From Arthrobacter sp. S41 (GTDB taxonomy: Bacteria; Actinomycetota; Actinomycetes; Actinomycetales; Micrococcaceae): a DNA stretch of 64,000 nucleotides. The notes below the pieces were generated by a model. It was not told where the DNA came from, made no database searches, and saw only the letters and a list, made by a program, of their open reading frames with translations. The stretch covers positions 372,001 to 436,000 of the forward strand of contig NZ_SIHY01000002.1 of NCBI RefSeq assembly GCF_004320535.1. The letters are read 5' to 3'. Numbering within the stretch: the first letter of the stretch is position 1; each line of letters begins with the position of its first letter. The translations under genes were made by a program, and so were the position numbers. This document shows positions 7,960 to 18,040 of this stretch, piece by piece.

Positions 7960-8898
7960 TTAGGCGTTGGATGCTGCTGTAGCAGCAATTCCGTCGAGAA
8001 TATCGTGTTCCGATGCAATTAGTCGCATCGGGCGATTGCCGCTAGTCGTTTCCAAGTAATGAAGGATGCGCTCAACGATGGCCGCGCCGGCCTGAATAAC
8101 ATCTACTCGCCCGGGGTGCATAAAGCCCAGCGCTTCACGTTCTTCTCGCGAGTACGACAGCATGTCTTGGGTAGCAGCACGCATCTGGTCGAAGCTGAGT
8201 TCTGCGCCATGAATCTTTTCAGATTCATACTTTTTTAGACCCAGCGCCTGTGCTGTCAGGGTAGTGAAAGTTCCGGCAACCATGATCACAGCATCAATCT
8301 GCGAAACATCCACCTGGCCGTTGAGGGTACTCAGCGTGGTGTCCATGAAGTCAATTGCTGCTGGGGAATCTAGGCCCAATTCTTGGAACCGCTCGGTGAC
8401 TCGAACACAACCCATGTCCAAGCTCTTGGCTGCCAAGGGACCAGTCGAATCGCCTACAACAAATTCGGTGGATCCACCGCCCAGATCAATGACCAAGCTC
8501 TTTCCACTTTGGCCGGCACGCACCGAAGCAGCACCGTTGAAGGATAGCGAGGCTTCTTCATCTCCACTGATTACCTCTGGCGCAACACCGAGGATACGGG
8601 AAATTTCTTCCGCAAAAACATCGCGGTTTGAAACATCACGGGCTGCCGAGGTCGCCACAAAACGAATGGCCTGAACCTGATGCTCATCGCACATCGCTTT
8701 GTATTCGCGGGCGGCAGCAAAGGTACGTTCGAGTGCCTCCGGAGCAAAGGCACCGGTGGCATCCACGCCCTGCCCTAGACGGACAACACGCATGGTGCGC
8801 ACAACATCTACAAGCGTGGTTCCGGTGCTTTCATGGTGCACATCGGCAATGAGCAGGCGGATGGAGTTGGTTCCGCAGTCAATTCCGGCAACGCGCAT
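7960..8898 (-). CDS. ppx: exopolyphosphatase / Ppx-GppA family phosphatase
   Basis: 312 aa, the short actinobacterial form lacking the C-terminal HD-like domains of E. coli Ppx. It belongs to the actin-like ATPase superfamily: the phosphate-1 motif is GIDCGTNSIRLLIAD (about 5-19) and the phosphate-2 motif is VIDLGGGSTEFVVG (about 137-150). Expected activity is hydrolysis of polyphosphate and/or (p)ppGpp. Short actinobacterial forms prefer short-chain polyP, which is family knowledge and not visible here. Its ATG overlaps the DUF501 stop (TAATG), indicating translational coupling. Confidence 0.9.
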   Translation of the reverse strand: MRVAGIDCGTNSIRLLIADVHHESTGTTLVDVVRTMRVVRLGQGVDATGAFAPEALERTFAAAREYKAMCDEHQVQAIRFVATSAARDVSNRDVFAEEISRILGVAPEVISGDEEASLSFNGAASVRAGQSGKSLVIDLGGGSTEFVVGDSTGPLAAKSLDMGCVRVTERFQELGLDSPAAIDFMDTTLSTLNGQVDVSQIDAVIMVAGTFTTLTAQALGLKKYESEKIHGAELSFDQMRAATQDMLSYSREEREALGFMHPGRVDVIQAGAAIVERILHYLETTSGNRPMRLIASEHDILDGIAATAASNA

Positions 8899-9599
8899 TA
8901 CGCGTCATCTCCGGCGGCGCGTTCAGCGGCTTCACGTTCAGCACGCTTAGCGGCGCGCTGTGCACGTTTAGCTGCAGGGTCCTGCATCTCTTGGGTCTTC
9001 ACGTGGCGGGAACGGTCATGGCTTGGCGCCTCAGACTCGGTATCCCATGCGCCAACGCAGTAGCACTTGTCCTTGGTCCACCACTCGGCAATGCCGTTCA
9101 GCGCTTCATCACCCAGTGGGTTCACGCCTTCGCCCGCGGCCAGTGAATGTCCTACCAAAACGTGCAGGCATTTCACACGAGTGGGCATGCCACCGGCGGA
9201 AACACCATCAATTTCGGGAACCGCTCCGGTGCCCGAACGCTCACCAATGGCAGCACGGTTAGCTAGGTAAGATTCGTGAGCTTGTACGTAGGCCGCAGCC
9301 AGCGCCGAGTCTTCACCGAGCTTTTCGTTCATCTCGTTCATCAACCCGGCGGCTTCTAGACGGGAGACCGCCGCGGTGATCACTGGATGTGCCAGGTAGT
9401 ACGTGGTTGGGAATGGGATTCCGGAGGAAAGCCGGGGTGCGGTGGTGGCAACCAACGGGTTTCCGCAGACGCAACGAGCGCCGATTTCCACCACGTCGCG
9501 CACTGGTCGGTTCAGCTGGCGGGAGAGAGTCTCCAGGTCGGATTCACTTGGTACTCGTCCGGCAGCGTCAAGGGCTTCGCGGATTGGCTGTTCAGTCAC
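8898..9599 (-). CDS. DUF501 family protein
   Basis: 233 aa, conserved across Actinobacteria between ftsB/divIC and ppx. The conserved core includes RDVVEIGARCVCGNPLV (about 34-50), PFPTTYYLAHP and a second cysteine cluster near KCLHVLVGHSLA and KCYCVGAWD. The paired cysteines may bind metal, which is inference. The C-terminal 40 residues are highly charged (Arg/Ala/Glu) and probably helical. No biochemical function is assigned. The gene is 28 bp downstream of ftsB and its stop overlaps the ppx start. Confidence 0.88.
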   Translation of the reverse strand: MTEQPIREALDAAGRVPSESDLETLSRQLNRPVRDVVEIGARCVCGNPLVATTAPRLSSGIPFPTTYYLAHPVITAAVSRLEAAGLMNEMNEKLGEDSALAAAYVQAHESYLANRAAIGERSGTGAVPEIDGVSAGGMPTRVKCLHVLVGHSLAAGEGVNPLGDEALNGIAEWWTKDKCYCVGAWDTESEAPSHDRSRHVKTQEMQDPAAKRAQRAAKRAEREAAERAAGDDA

Positions 9600-9627
9600 G
9601 GGTCTTAGTTCTCTTCAGTCAAAGTGG

Positions 9628-10479
9628 TTAGTCAGTGGCGGAACGACGTACCGAGTCAAGCAATGCATCAACCCAAGGAAGTTCTTGGCGCACCTCAAAG
9701 GTGCTGCCATTGCCCTCAGCTGCGGTGTCGTCATCTTCCGGGCGATCGCCCACAACCATGTACAGCTTTTCGCCAGGCATGACCAAGTTTATCCGCTCGC
9801 GCGCTTGCTGCTTGATGTACAGCGGATCATCCCAGCGCGCGATTTCGGCTTTAAGGTCATCACGCTGAGCTTCAAGGGACTCGATGGAAGCGTTGAGCTC
9901 GTTGAGTTCAGCCATTTGCTTCCGGTAGTAATTTACCGTTGGCACCAGCATCACAGCGAAGAAGGCAAGGACCACAAGCAAAGCAGCGATACGCCCGGAA
10001 AAACGGTGTGCTGCTACCGGTTCACCTTCTGGGACTGGCTTGTCGGTGACAGGTTTTTCACCTGGTTTACGGCGTACCGCGGCCGAGAACTTCATCCGGT
10101 CATCGCGACGGCGTTCGTTCTGCTTTTCCTTGGCACGCTCAACCAGAGGCAACTTAGATTTTGACGATTCGTTGCCAGCAAATTTTTTGGAACGAGGTGA
10201 CGCATCTGACGCTTCATCTTCGCTCTGCTCATGCTTTGGTGCAGATTTTGAAGGCGTTGAAGCCTCCTTGTTGCTGGCACCTGAAGCAGACTTAGGACGC
10301 GGCACCGCTGGAGCTTTTTTGGCTGGAGTCACAGGAGCAACTACGTGCAACGCATCGGTGGGTGGTTCAGCCATTGAATCTAGGCCGGAATCCTCAGGCG
10401 TCTGAGCAGGAATGTTTTCAGACTGCTCTACCGGTTCCGGAGTATTACGCCGAGGCATGCGTGGCGGTCGCTGTGCCAT
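9628..10479 (-). CDS. ftsB: septum formation initiator (FtsB/DivIC) family protein
   Basis: 283 aa. It is a bitopic divisome protein expected to form a coiled-coil complex with FtsL and FtsQ. The long N-terminal cytoplasmic region (about 1-160) is Pro/Ser/Lys-rich and disordered. One TM helix lies at about 164-181 (AALLVVLAFFAVMLV), then a leucine-heptad coiled coil at about 182-216, then ERINLVMPGEKLYMVV, the family's conserved extracytoplasmic end. The frame is open to 10542. ATG 10479 (MAQRPPRMPRR) is preserved by composition, but GGGGGAG lies only one base upstream, so 10497 is possible. It sits directly downstream of eno, the standard actinobacterial order. Confidence 0.88.
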   Translation of the reverse strand: MAQRPPRMPRRNTPEPVEQSENIPAQTPEDSGLDSMAEPPTDALHVVAPVTPAKKAPAVPRPKSASGASNKEASTPSKSAPKHEQSEDEASDASPRSKKFAGNESSKSKLPLVERAKEKQNERRRDDRMKFSAAVRRKPGEKPVTDKPVPEGEPVAAHRFSGRIAALLVVLAFFAVMLVPTVNYYRKQMAELNELNASIESLEAQRDDLKAEIARWDDPLYIKQQARERINLVMPGEKLYMVVGDRPEDDDTAAEGNGSTFEVRQELPWVDALLDSVRRSATD

Positions 10480-10553
10480 ACTCCCCCAATTTCCCATCGT
10501 GCTTTCGTACAGTACTGCCGTGGAAACGGCACATATATCCATTAAATAACGAA

Positions 10554-10584
10554 AAGCTCGCCGGTATCCACTACCGACGAGCTT
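10554..10584 (-). terminator. eno terminator
   Basis: AAGCTCGCCGGTA at 10554-10566 pairs with TACCGACGAGCTT at 10572-10584, with one mismatch. On the minus strand it is followed by TTTTCGTTATTT. It partly separates eno from ftsB. Confidence 0.8.
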
Positions 10585-10602
10585 ATTCGCTTTAAATGTT
10601 AA

Positions 10603-11913
<1,311 letters not shown>

Positions 11914-11973
11914 CTAAGGAAGGTCAGCCAGCAGTCGCTGAAAAGACCGTCGGCGCCTTTGCCAGTCTCTAGC

Positions 11974-12681
11974 CTAGCGCTTCGAAGGTGATTTAGGCGA
12001 TATCGTGGCGTCGATTTCAGAACCGTAGCGTTTCGATAGCGTTACGCGCAGAACAGATTCGGCATCTAGGCCCAGTTCTTCTGCCCTTGCCGTCAGCGCC
12101 AGCAGCTCGGCGGCCAGGGTGTCTTCATCAGTAATTCGTTCCCTTACCGAATGGCTGACTAACTGATCATCGACCTTGTCAGAGCCCGCTCTGGTATGCC
12201 TCTCCAGTAGCTTTTGGGCCAGTGTGAGGGACGGCAATCCAGCAGGGAGGCCAGCGTTTTTGCGTGCCTTCGGCTTGCCTTGTCGCTCGGCTTGTTTGGC
12301 TGCGTCCCAGACGCGAATAATCTCGTCAACATCATCGGTAATGAAATGGCGAACTTCGCCATCAGCATCAAAAACATGTTGGTTTCGACGCAACAATTTT
12401 TCATTGAGTGTTTGTGAAATGTCTTCTATCCCGAAGTTGCCCTGCTCGTCTTCAATCAGTGCATGCAGTAACACTTGGAAGTAAAGATCGCCTAGTTCCT
12501 CTTTGAGCAGCTCCGGATTGTTTTCGGAGATGGCATCAAGAACCTCGTAGCTTTCCTCAATGAGGTAGGTGCGCAGGGACTCGTGGGTCAGTGCTGCGGT
12601 CCAAGCGCATTTTTCACGCAAGATGTTTATCGTCTGAATCAACTGTTGCGTCGGTGTCTGCTTCTGCGCCATAACGACCAT
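11974..12681 (-). CDS. mazG: MazG family nucleoside triphosphate pyrophosphohydrolase
   Basis: About 235 aa. MazG hydrolyses (d)NTPs to NMP and PPi, a house-cleaning role. The metal-binding MazG core is present: LIEESYEVLDAI followed by LLKEELGDLYFQVLLHA, giving the EExxE...EExxD arrangement. The second half (NEKLLRRNQHVF, FITDDVDEIIRVWDAAKQ, LPSLTLAQKLLERH) also matches the MazG layout. The usual CPWD motif before the first helix is here CAWT, an unusual substitution. The start is uncertain: ATGs at 12711, 12681 and 12672 are in frame, none has a good ribosome binding site, and the family begins near the 12672-12681 pair. It follows add and precedes eno. Confidence 0.88.
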   Translation of the reverse strand: MVVMAQKQTPTQQLIQTINILREKCAWTAALTHESLRTYLIEESYEVLDAISENNPELLKEELGDLYFQVLLHALIEDEQGNFGIEDISQTLNEKLLRRNQHVFDADGEVRHFITDDVDEIIRVWDAAKQAERQGKPKARKNAGLPAGLPSLTLAQKLLERHTRAGSDKVDDQLVSHSVRERITDEDTLAAELLALTARAEELGLDAESVLRVTLSKRYGSEIDATISPKSPSKR

Positions 12682-12710
12682 GCTAGCGAAGTCTGGCACC
12701 GCCCAAGGCA

Positions 12711-12750
12711 AAACAAAAGACCAGCACCTCCGATGAAGGAGGAACTGGCC
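12711..12750 (-). terminator. terminator of add
   Basis: On the minus strand GGCCAG-TT-CCTCC pairs with GGAGG-TG-CTGGTC (12719-12750) across a small internal loop and is followed by TTTTGTTTT. It lies between the add stop and mazG. Confidence 0.8.
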
Positions 12751-12782
12751 TTCAGCATCAACGTTCTAGCGACTGACGCTTA

Positions 12783-13988
12783 TTAGTCGGCGACGTTTTC
12801 GTATTCGTCTTCGTCGAATTCGCCCTGCACGTCGTCGTCTTCCAACAGATTGTCGTAGTAGTCGTTGATGTATTCAACAAGCAACTCACGCATTTCCAAT
12901 GGGACAAAGGCGGCTTCTGCAGCATTGAGCGTCAGGTCCAACAGGTCTTCGAGGTCGTAGTCGAAGCCTTCGACCAGTAGCTCAAATTCGTCGGACAGGC
13001 TGGTGCCGGACATCAGTCGGTTATCTGGTGAGATGGTGACGTTAAAACCAGTCTGGACCAACAGATCGATCGGGTGGTTACGAATACCCTCACCGAACTT
13101 GGCGGTAGCGCCGGTCTGCAGGTTAGACGATGGGCAGATTTCTAGTGGGATACCGCGTTCGCGTACCCAGTTTGCCACTGGACCCAGCGAAACCAAACCG
13201 GTGTCATCACTGAGCTCTTCACCGTTTTCATCGATGGCGCCGAATTCAATTTCAATGTCTTCAGCAACTCGAACACCGTGACCCAAGCGCTGAGCGCGAC
13301 CGATCAAGATTGCTTCCTTGATGGAATCTAGGCCTGCGGCCTCGCCAGCGTGAACGGTGGTTGGGAACAGGTTTTCGGCCAACAGGTCGAAAGCTTCCTT
13401 CAGGCGTGATGGCGGGAAGCCATCTTCCGGGCCGGCGATGTCAAAGGCGACAACCCCGTGGCCGCGGTGGCGCAGCGCCAGCTTGGCGATTTCCACGCTC
13501 TGATCACTTTGGCGCATGGCGCTAAGTACTTGACCAACCTGCATTGGGTGGCCTTGGGCGTTCAGCACTTCACAGGCTTGGTCCAGACCTTCTTGAACGG
13601 CGTCCACAACGTCATCCAGGCTCAGGCCTTCGCGCAGGTGCTGCTCTGGTGCGTAGCGAACTTCGCCGTAGATCACGCCGTCTTCTGCGAGGTCTTCAAC
13701 AAACTCGCGGGCTACGCGGATCAGTGCGTCACTGGTCTGCATCACTGCAAGGGTGTGCTCGAAAGTTTCCAAGTAACGTGGCAGAGAGCCGGAGTCGGCC
13801 GATTCACGGAACCAATCGCCCAAAGCTTCAGCTTCGGTCTCAGGCAGTTTGTGGTTTACCTCAGCGGCCAGTTCGATGATCGTTTGAGGTCGCAATCCAC
13901 CATCAAGGTGGTCGTGTAGCGAAACTTTAGGCAGATCCCGGAAGTCGAACGCAGGATCATAATCAGTATGAATCAATTCTTCAGTCAC
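12783..13988 (-). CDS. add: adenosine deaminase
   Basis: 401 aa, slightly longer than usual because of an acidic C-terminal tail (EDDDVQGEFDEDEYENV). It converts adenosine and deoxyadenosine to inosine and deoxyinosine. Zinc and catalytic motifs: H25 and H27 in SLHDHLDGGLRP, the HAGEAAG motif with the catalytic Glu, the GHGVRVAED histidine, and SPDNRLMSG with the catalytic Asp. CPSSN is also present. It fits the nucleoside salvage cluster upstream (BMP-ABC importer, cdd, deoA), though dedA lies in between. Confidence 0.95.
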   Translation of the reverse strand: MTEELIHTDYDPAFDFRDLPKVSLHDHLDGGLRPQTIIELAAEVNHKLPETEAEALGDWFRESADSGSLPRYLETFEHTLAVMQTSDALIRVAREFVEDLAEDGVIYGEVRYAPEQHLREGLSLDDVVDAVQEGLDQACEVLNAQGHPMQVGQVLSAMRQSDQSVEIAKLALRHRGHGVVAFDIAGPEDGFPPSRLKEAFDLLAENLFPTTVHAGEAAGLDSIKEAILIGRAQRLGHGVRVAEDIEIEFGAIDENGEELSDDTGLVSLGPVANWVRERGIPLEICPSSNLQTGATAKFGEGIRNHPIDLLVQTGFNVTISPDNRLMSGTSLSDEFELLVEGFDYDLEDLLDLTLNAAEAAFVPLEMRELLVEYINDYYDNLLEDDDVQGEFDEDEYENVAD

Positions 13989-14079
13989 ACCATTGAGCCT
14001 AGTCGCTATTCCCGTGAACTGACAGTTCCAGCAGGTAAAGATCTTCGAGCCACAATGTGACCCTGCTCAATACTGCAGG

Positions 14080-14754
14080 TTAACCCTCGTCGGTGGTTGG
14101 TGGGACGGTCTCACGTTCAACTTGTTCACGGTGCTCCTTGGCCAGCTCAGCACGCCGGTGATAGCGATCAAGCGCCCAACTGACAATCCGATCAATGATG
14201 AATCCAAGCACCACGGCAATCACAATCGAGATTGCGATGCCGAGCAGTTTATTATCATGCATCCAGTTGCCAGCCAGAGCACCGATGCTCACCGAGTAGG
14301 TGGCCCAGGTCAGCACCCCGATGGTGTCAAAGAGCGTGAAGCGCTTATGGCTGTATCCGGTGGCCCCGGCGGTGAGGTTCACCGCCACACGTCCCACTGG
14401 AATGTAGCGGGCGGTGAAGATCAGCAATGCTCCGGAAGTCTCTAACTTCTTCTCAGCGTAGTGAAGTACCCGTTGAGCACGTCGTCCGCGCATCCAGCTA
14501 AATCGACGAGAACCGATCTTTCGACCGATCGCAAAGGTGATCTGGTCCCCCAACAGTGCACCGGCAGCGCCGAGGACACCAACAAGAATGAGGTTAGGTG
14601 TGCCGGAGTGGATACCAACTACGGCCAGTGAGACGAGGAAAGATTCGCTGGGAACGATGGGGAAAAACGCGTCAATAAGGCAGAACAGAAATAAGAGCGG
14701 CAGAACCCACCATGCACTGGCAGCCTGCGTAATGGCCTCATTAACTAGTTCCAT
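14080..14754 (-). CDS. DedA family (VTT domain) membrane protein
   Basis: 224 aa. The VTT/SNARE-associated domain spans about 15-175, with membrane segments near 15-35, 50-75, 135-160 and 170-195 and the family motifs FFPIVPSESFL and GDQITFAIGRKIG. The conserved Arg pair FTARYIPVGR (about 113-122) is essential in characterised members, which act as lipid scramblases or flippases or in proton-motive-force maintenance. The tail is charged. It is on the same strand as add, 91 bp upstream of it. No role in nucleoside metabolism is implied by sequence. Confidence 0.9.
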   Translation of the reverse strand: MELVNEAITQAASAWWVLPLLFLFCLIDAFFPIVPSESFLVSLAVVGIHSGTPNLILVGVLGAAGALLGDQITFAIGRKIGSRRFSWMRGRRAQRVLHYAEKKLETSGALLIFTARYIPVGRVAVNLTAGATGYSHKRFTLFDTIGVLTWATYSVSIGALAGNWMHDNKLLGIAISIVIAVVLGFIIDRIVSWALDRYHRRAELAKEHREQVERETVPPTTDEG

Positions 14755-14934
14755 ACGTACTTACATCTTCTTTCCCGAAACGCTTACAGCGTTGTCCACT
14801 ACTTCATTTTCGCTCGAGAGTCTGCAGGTTCGCATCATACTGTTGCGTCAATGTGGACTTCTTCTACCCACTACCCAGGTAGGAGCTAATGGGTCAACGA
14901 TTCGGTACCTCAAAATGGTTCCCAACCCATGCGC

Positions 14935-14977
14935 AAAAAGAAGGGCCGAAAAACGTCTTTGACGTTTTTCGACCCTT
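14935..14977 (-). terminator. terminator of the nucleoside operon (after deoA)
   Basis: AAGGGCCGAAAAACGTC at 14941-14957 pairs with 14961-14977 (one mismatch) around TTT. It is followed on the minus strand by CTTTTTGCGC. It lies just past the deoA stop. The remaining bases to 14755 hold the dedA upstream region, with no gene. Confidence 0.85.
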
Positions 14978-14993
14978 CGATGATTCAAGCCAG

Positions 14994-16307
14994 TTACCTA
15001 GCAGCAATACGATCCATAATCAGACGCATATCCGGGCGGTCGTCCTTGGCGCCGATCATGATGGCGTGCTCAACTAGCTCGATAGCACGTGCCATCTTTT
15101 CTGGTGTGTCGGTCAGCAGGGTCGCGATGGGCTCCCCACGACGAACCATGGCTCCGGGCTTCACGTGCATGCGCACGCCAGCTCCGGCCTGAACGCTGTC
15201 TTCCTTACGGGCACGGCCTGCACCCAAAGTCCACGCGGCCAAACCAATGTCCATGGCATCAAGTTTGATCAATACACCTTCGGCCGGAGCTACGACGGTG
15301 TGCGATTCCTTAGCCACTGGCAGTTTTCCATCCGGATCGCCACCTTGAGCTGCGATCATGGCACGCCAGCTGTCCATGGCCTGTCCATTGTTCAGCGCTG
15401 CACGCACATCAACATCATGAATGCCGGCACCAGCCAGCATTTCGACGGCCAAGGCAACGGTCAGCTCAATAACGTCTTCTGGTCCCCCACCGGCGAGCAC
15501 CTCAACGGACTCTTCGACCTCGATCGCATTACCTGCGGTGAGGCCCAGCGGAGTTTCCATATTGGTCAGCAAGGCGACGGTGTTCACTCCGGCGTCGGTG
15601 CCAAGGTTGACCATGGTCTCGGCGAGTTCGCGGGCCATGGATTCGTCCTTCATGAACGCGCCGGAGCCAACCTTCACGTCCAGAACGAGAGAGCCGGTAC
15701 CTTCGGCGATCTTCTTGCTCATGATTGACGAGGCGATCAGCGGGATTGCTTCGACGGTTGCGGTGACGTCGCGCAGTGCGTAGAGCTTCTTATCTGCCGG
15801 CGCCAAGCCAGCACCGGCAGCACAGATCACCGCACCCACGGTGGAAAGCTGGGAGAAGAGTTCTTCATTGGATAGGTTTGCACGCCATCCGGGAATCGCT
15901 TCAAGCTTGTCCAAGGTGCCACCGGTATGACCCAGACCGCGGCCCGAAAGCTGTGGCACGGCAACACCAAAGCTTGCCACCAATGGCGCTAGCGGCAAGG
16001 TGATCTTATCTCCCACGCCGCCGGTGGAATGCTTGTCGGTGGTTGCGAGTTTTTTGCCCTGAGGATCAGCCAAGGTGGAGAAGTCCATGCGCTCACCGGA
16101 GTTGATCATAGCGGTGGTCCAGCGGGAAATCTCGCTACGGTTCATGCCCTGGAAAAAGATCGCCATATTCAACGCGGACATCTGCTCTTCAGCAATGACC
16201 CCGCGGGTATAAGCGTCGATGGTCCAGTCAATCATTTCGTTGCTCAGTTCTCCGCCGTCGCGCTTGGCACGAATGACTTCAACTGCACTGAATTTTTCGG
16301 TAGCCAT
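14994..16307 (-). CDS. deoA: thymidine / pyrimidine-nucleoside phosphorylase
   Basis: 437 aa. It phosphorolyses thymidine, deoxyuridine or uridine to base and (deoxy)ribose-1-phosphate. The family signature SGRGLGHTGGTLDKLEAIPG (about 117-136) and the phosphate loop KHSTGGVGDKITLPLAP (about 83-99) are intact. The C-terminal domain (about 345-435) includes GAGVRMHVKPGAMVRRGE. ATG 16307 is chosen because AAAGG lies 8 bases upstream; a GTG three codons earlier is possible. It is the last gene of the bmp-ABC-cdd-deoA operon, ending at a strong terminator. Confidence 0.93.
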   Translation of the reverse strand: MATEKFSAVEVIRAKRDGGELSNEMIDWTIDAYTRGVIAEEQMSALNMAIFFQGMNRSEISRWTTAMINSGERMDFSTLADPQGKKLATTDKHSTGGVGDKITLPLAPLVASFGVAVPQLSGRGLGHTGGTLDKLEAIPGWRANLSNEELFSQLSTVGAVICAAGAGLAPADKKLYALRDVTATVEAIPLIASSIMSKKIAEGTGSLVLDVKVGSGAFMKDESMARELAETMVNLGTDAGVNTVALLTNMETPLGLTAGNAIEVEESVEVLAGGGPEDVIELTVALAVEMLAGAGIHDVDVRAALNNGQAMDSWRAMIAAQGGDPDGKLPVAKESHTVVAPAEGVLIKLDAMDIGLAAWTLGAGRARKEDSVQAGAGVRMHVKPGAMVRRGEPIATLLTDTPEKMARAIELVEHAIMIGAKDDRPDMRLIMDRIAAR

Positions 16308-16348
16308 CGTTGGCACCTTTCGTTCTGGAGTTCACCGGTAAACCGGTG

Positions 16349-16759
16349 TTACACGTTGAGGTTTTGCGGCCCGAAGGCATCAGGCAATAGATCTTCAATC
16401 CCCACGATGCCGCGGGCAGTTTTGATCTTTAGATCTGCCCCTCGGTGTTCAAAGAGGATTTGGCGGCAGCGTCCGCAGGGGGTGATGAGTTCCAGTTGGT
16501 TCTCTTCGAGTTGGCCGAAGCAAACGAAGTATTCCAAGGTGCCGCCGCCGGTAGCAAAGAGCTGTCCGACCATGGCGCATTCGGCGCACAGGGTGACACC
16601 GTAGGCGGCGTTTTCGACGTTGCATCCGGAGATTGTGCGGCCGTCGCTGGTCAAAGCCGCGGACCCTACCCGGAACTTGGAGTAGGGTGCGTAGGCCTGA
16701 GACAGCGCGGCCGCGGCGGCAGCTTCAAGCTGCGACCACGGCGCGGTGTTGGTATTCAT
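16349..16759 (-). CDS. cdd: cytidine deaminase
   Basis: 136 aa, the homotetrameric short form. It deaminates (deoxy)cytidine to (deoxy)uridine, feeding deoA. The zinc motif is present as GVTLCAECAMVG (Cys ligand plus catalytic Glu) and TPCGRCRQIL (two Cys ligands). SGCNVENAAYG is the substrate-binding stretch. It starts 9 bp after the second permease and precedes deoA by 41 bp. Confidence 0.95.
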   Translation of the reverse strand: MNTNTAPWSQLEAAAAAALSQAYAPYSKFRVGSAALTSDGRTISGCNVENAAYGVTLCAECAMVGQLFATGGGTLEYFVCFGQLEENQLELITPCGRCRQILFEHRGADLKIKTARGIVGIEDLLPDAFGPQNLNV

Positions 16760-16768
16760 GGGTACCAG

Positions 16769-18040
16769 TTATTCCTTCACGTAGGGTTCGCCGGCGGCTG
16801 CCGGCCCGCGGGATCGTCCCACCAGTCCAGCTACGGCGAAGATGGTCACGAGGTAAGGCATCATGGCCATGAACTGGCTTGGCACCGGAGTACCAATGAT
16901 GGTCAAGATGACCTGCAAGTTATCGGCAAAGCCAAAGAGCAAGGCAGCGAGGAATGCCCCAATAGGGTTCCAACGGCCAAAGATGACTGCGGCCAATGCG
17001 ATGAAGCCACGACCGCCGGAGATTTCCTTGGTGAAGGAGTCGATGGCGACCAAGGTGAAGAAGGAACCACCGATACCGGCCACGATGCCACCCAAGGTGA
17101 CATTCCAGAAGCGGGTGCGGTTGACCTTGATACCCAGGGTGTCAGCGGCCTTCGGGTGTTCGCCCACGGCACGCACGCGCAAACCCCATTTGGTCTTGAA
17201 CAAACCAAACCAAACGATGAAGACCGCAAGGTACATCAGGTAACCGATGACCGACTGCTTGAACAGAATTGGACCGATCACTGGGATCGCCGAAAGCAAC
17301 GGAATTTCAATCACTGGAAGGTGAGCTGGCGAGTTGTACAACTCTGGATCTTCCTGCATCACGGTGGTGAACAGGAAGCCGGTGATACCGGAAACCAAAA
17401 CGTTGAGCACAACGCCGACGATGATCTGGTTGACCAAGTATTTGATGGAGAACAGCGCAAGGATCAAGGAGACCAAGGCACCGGCAATACCGGCTGCGAT
17501 CAGACCGGCAAAAGCATTTTTGGTCAGTGAGGAAACTAGCGCTGCGGTGAATGCACCACCCAGTAGCTGACCTTCAATGGCAATGTTGACCACGCCGGCA
17601 CGCTCACAGAGCACACCGGAGAGTGAACCGAAGACCAGTGGGACCGCCAGCACCACAGCACCGGCCAGCAGACTTGCCAGCGAGATGGTGGTGATATCGG
17701 CACCGGCAACAACCCAGATGAGGAAGGCTAGGACAAAGAGGATCGCTGCCAGAGCGATAATCCAGGTGGCTAGGGTCTTGCTCTTTTTGCGCTGCAACCA
17801 TGAGTAGACCGCAGCTGCAATGAGCAGCAGGCCAATAACAATATTGCTGGCTTTTCCAGGGAAGACCAGCTCGGGAAGCTTAAACGCGTCGCCGGCGCTG
17901 TTCAGCGCGAAGTGCGCGCTTTGGCTGTTGCCCATCAGACCGAAACAGAAGAAGACAATTACAGCGATCGCCGTCAGGATGATCGGGGTCTTCTTACTTG
18001 GCAATACGGTGATTGCCGGCTGCAAGGTGGAGGAGGTCAC
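16769..18040 (-). CDS. nucleoside ABC transporter permease (second subunit)
   Basis: 423 aa, about ten hydrophobic segments. It belongs to the BPD_transp_2 permease family, and the region SLASLLAGAVVLAVPLVFGSLSGVLCERAGVVNIAIEGQLL carries the conserved ERAGVVNIAIEG loop typical of the NupQ/YufQ subunit of purine/pyrimidine nucleoside importers. The N-terminal extension (about 1-110) is itself membrane-spanning and longer than in minimal homologues. Its start overlaps the preceding permease stop by 4 bp. Substrate is inferred from the adjacent cdd and deoA and the BMP lipoprotein. Confidence 0.9.
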   Translation of the reverse strand: MTSSTLQPAITVLPSKKTPIILTAIAVIVFFCFGLMGNSQSAHFALNSAGDAFKLPELVFPGKASNIVIGLLLIAAAVYSWLQRKKSKTLATWIIALAAILFVLAFLIWVVAGADITTISLASLLAGAVVLAVPLVFGSLSGVLCERAGVVNIAIEGQLLGGAFTAALVSSLTKNAFAGLIAAGIAGALVSLILALFSIKYLVNQIIVGVVLNVLVSGITGFLFTTVMQEDPELYNSPAHLPVIEIPLLSAIPVIGPILFKQSVIGYLMYLAVFIVWFGLFKTKWGLRVRAVGEHPKAADTLGIKVNRTRFWNVTLGGIVAGIGGSFFTLVAIDSFTKEISGGRGFIALAAVIFGRWNPIGAFLAALLFGFADNLQVILTIIGTPVPSQFMAMMPYLVTIFAVAGLVGRSRGPAAAGEPYVKE

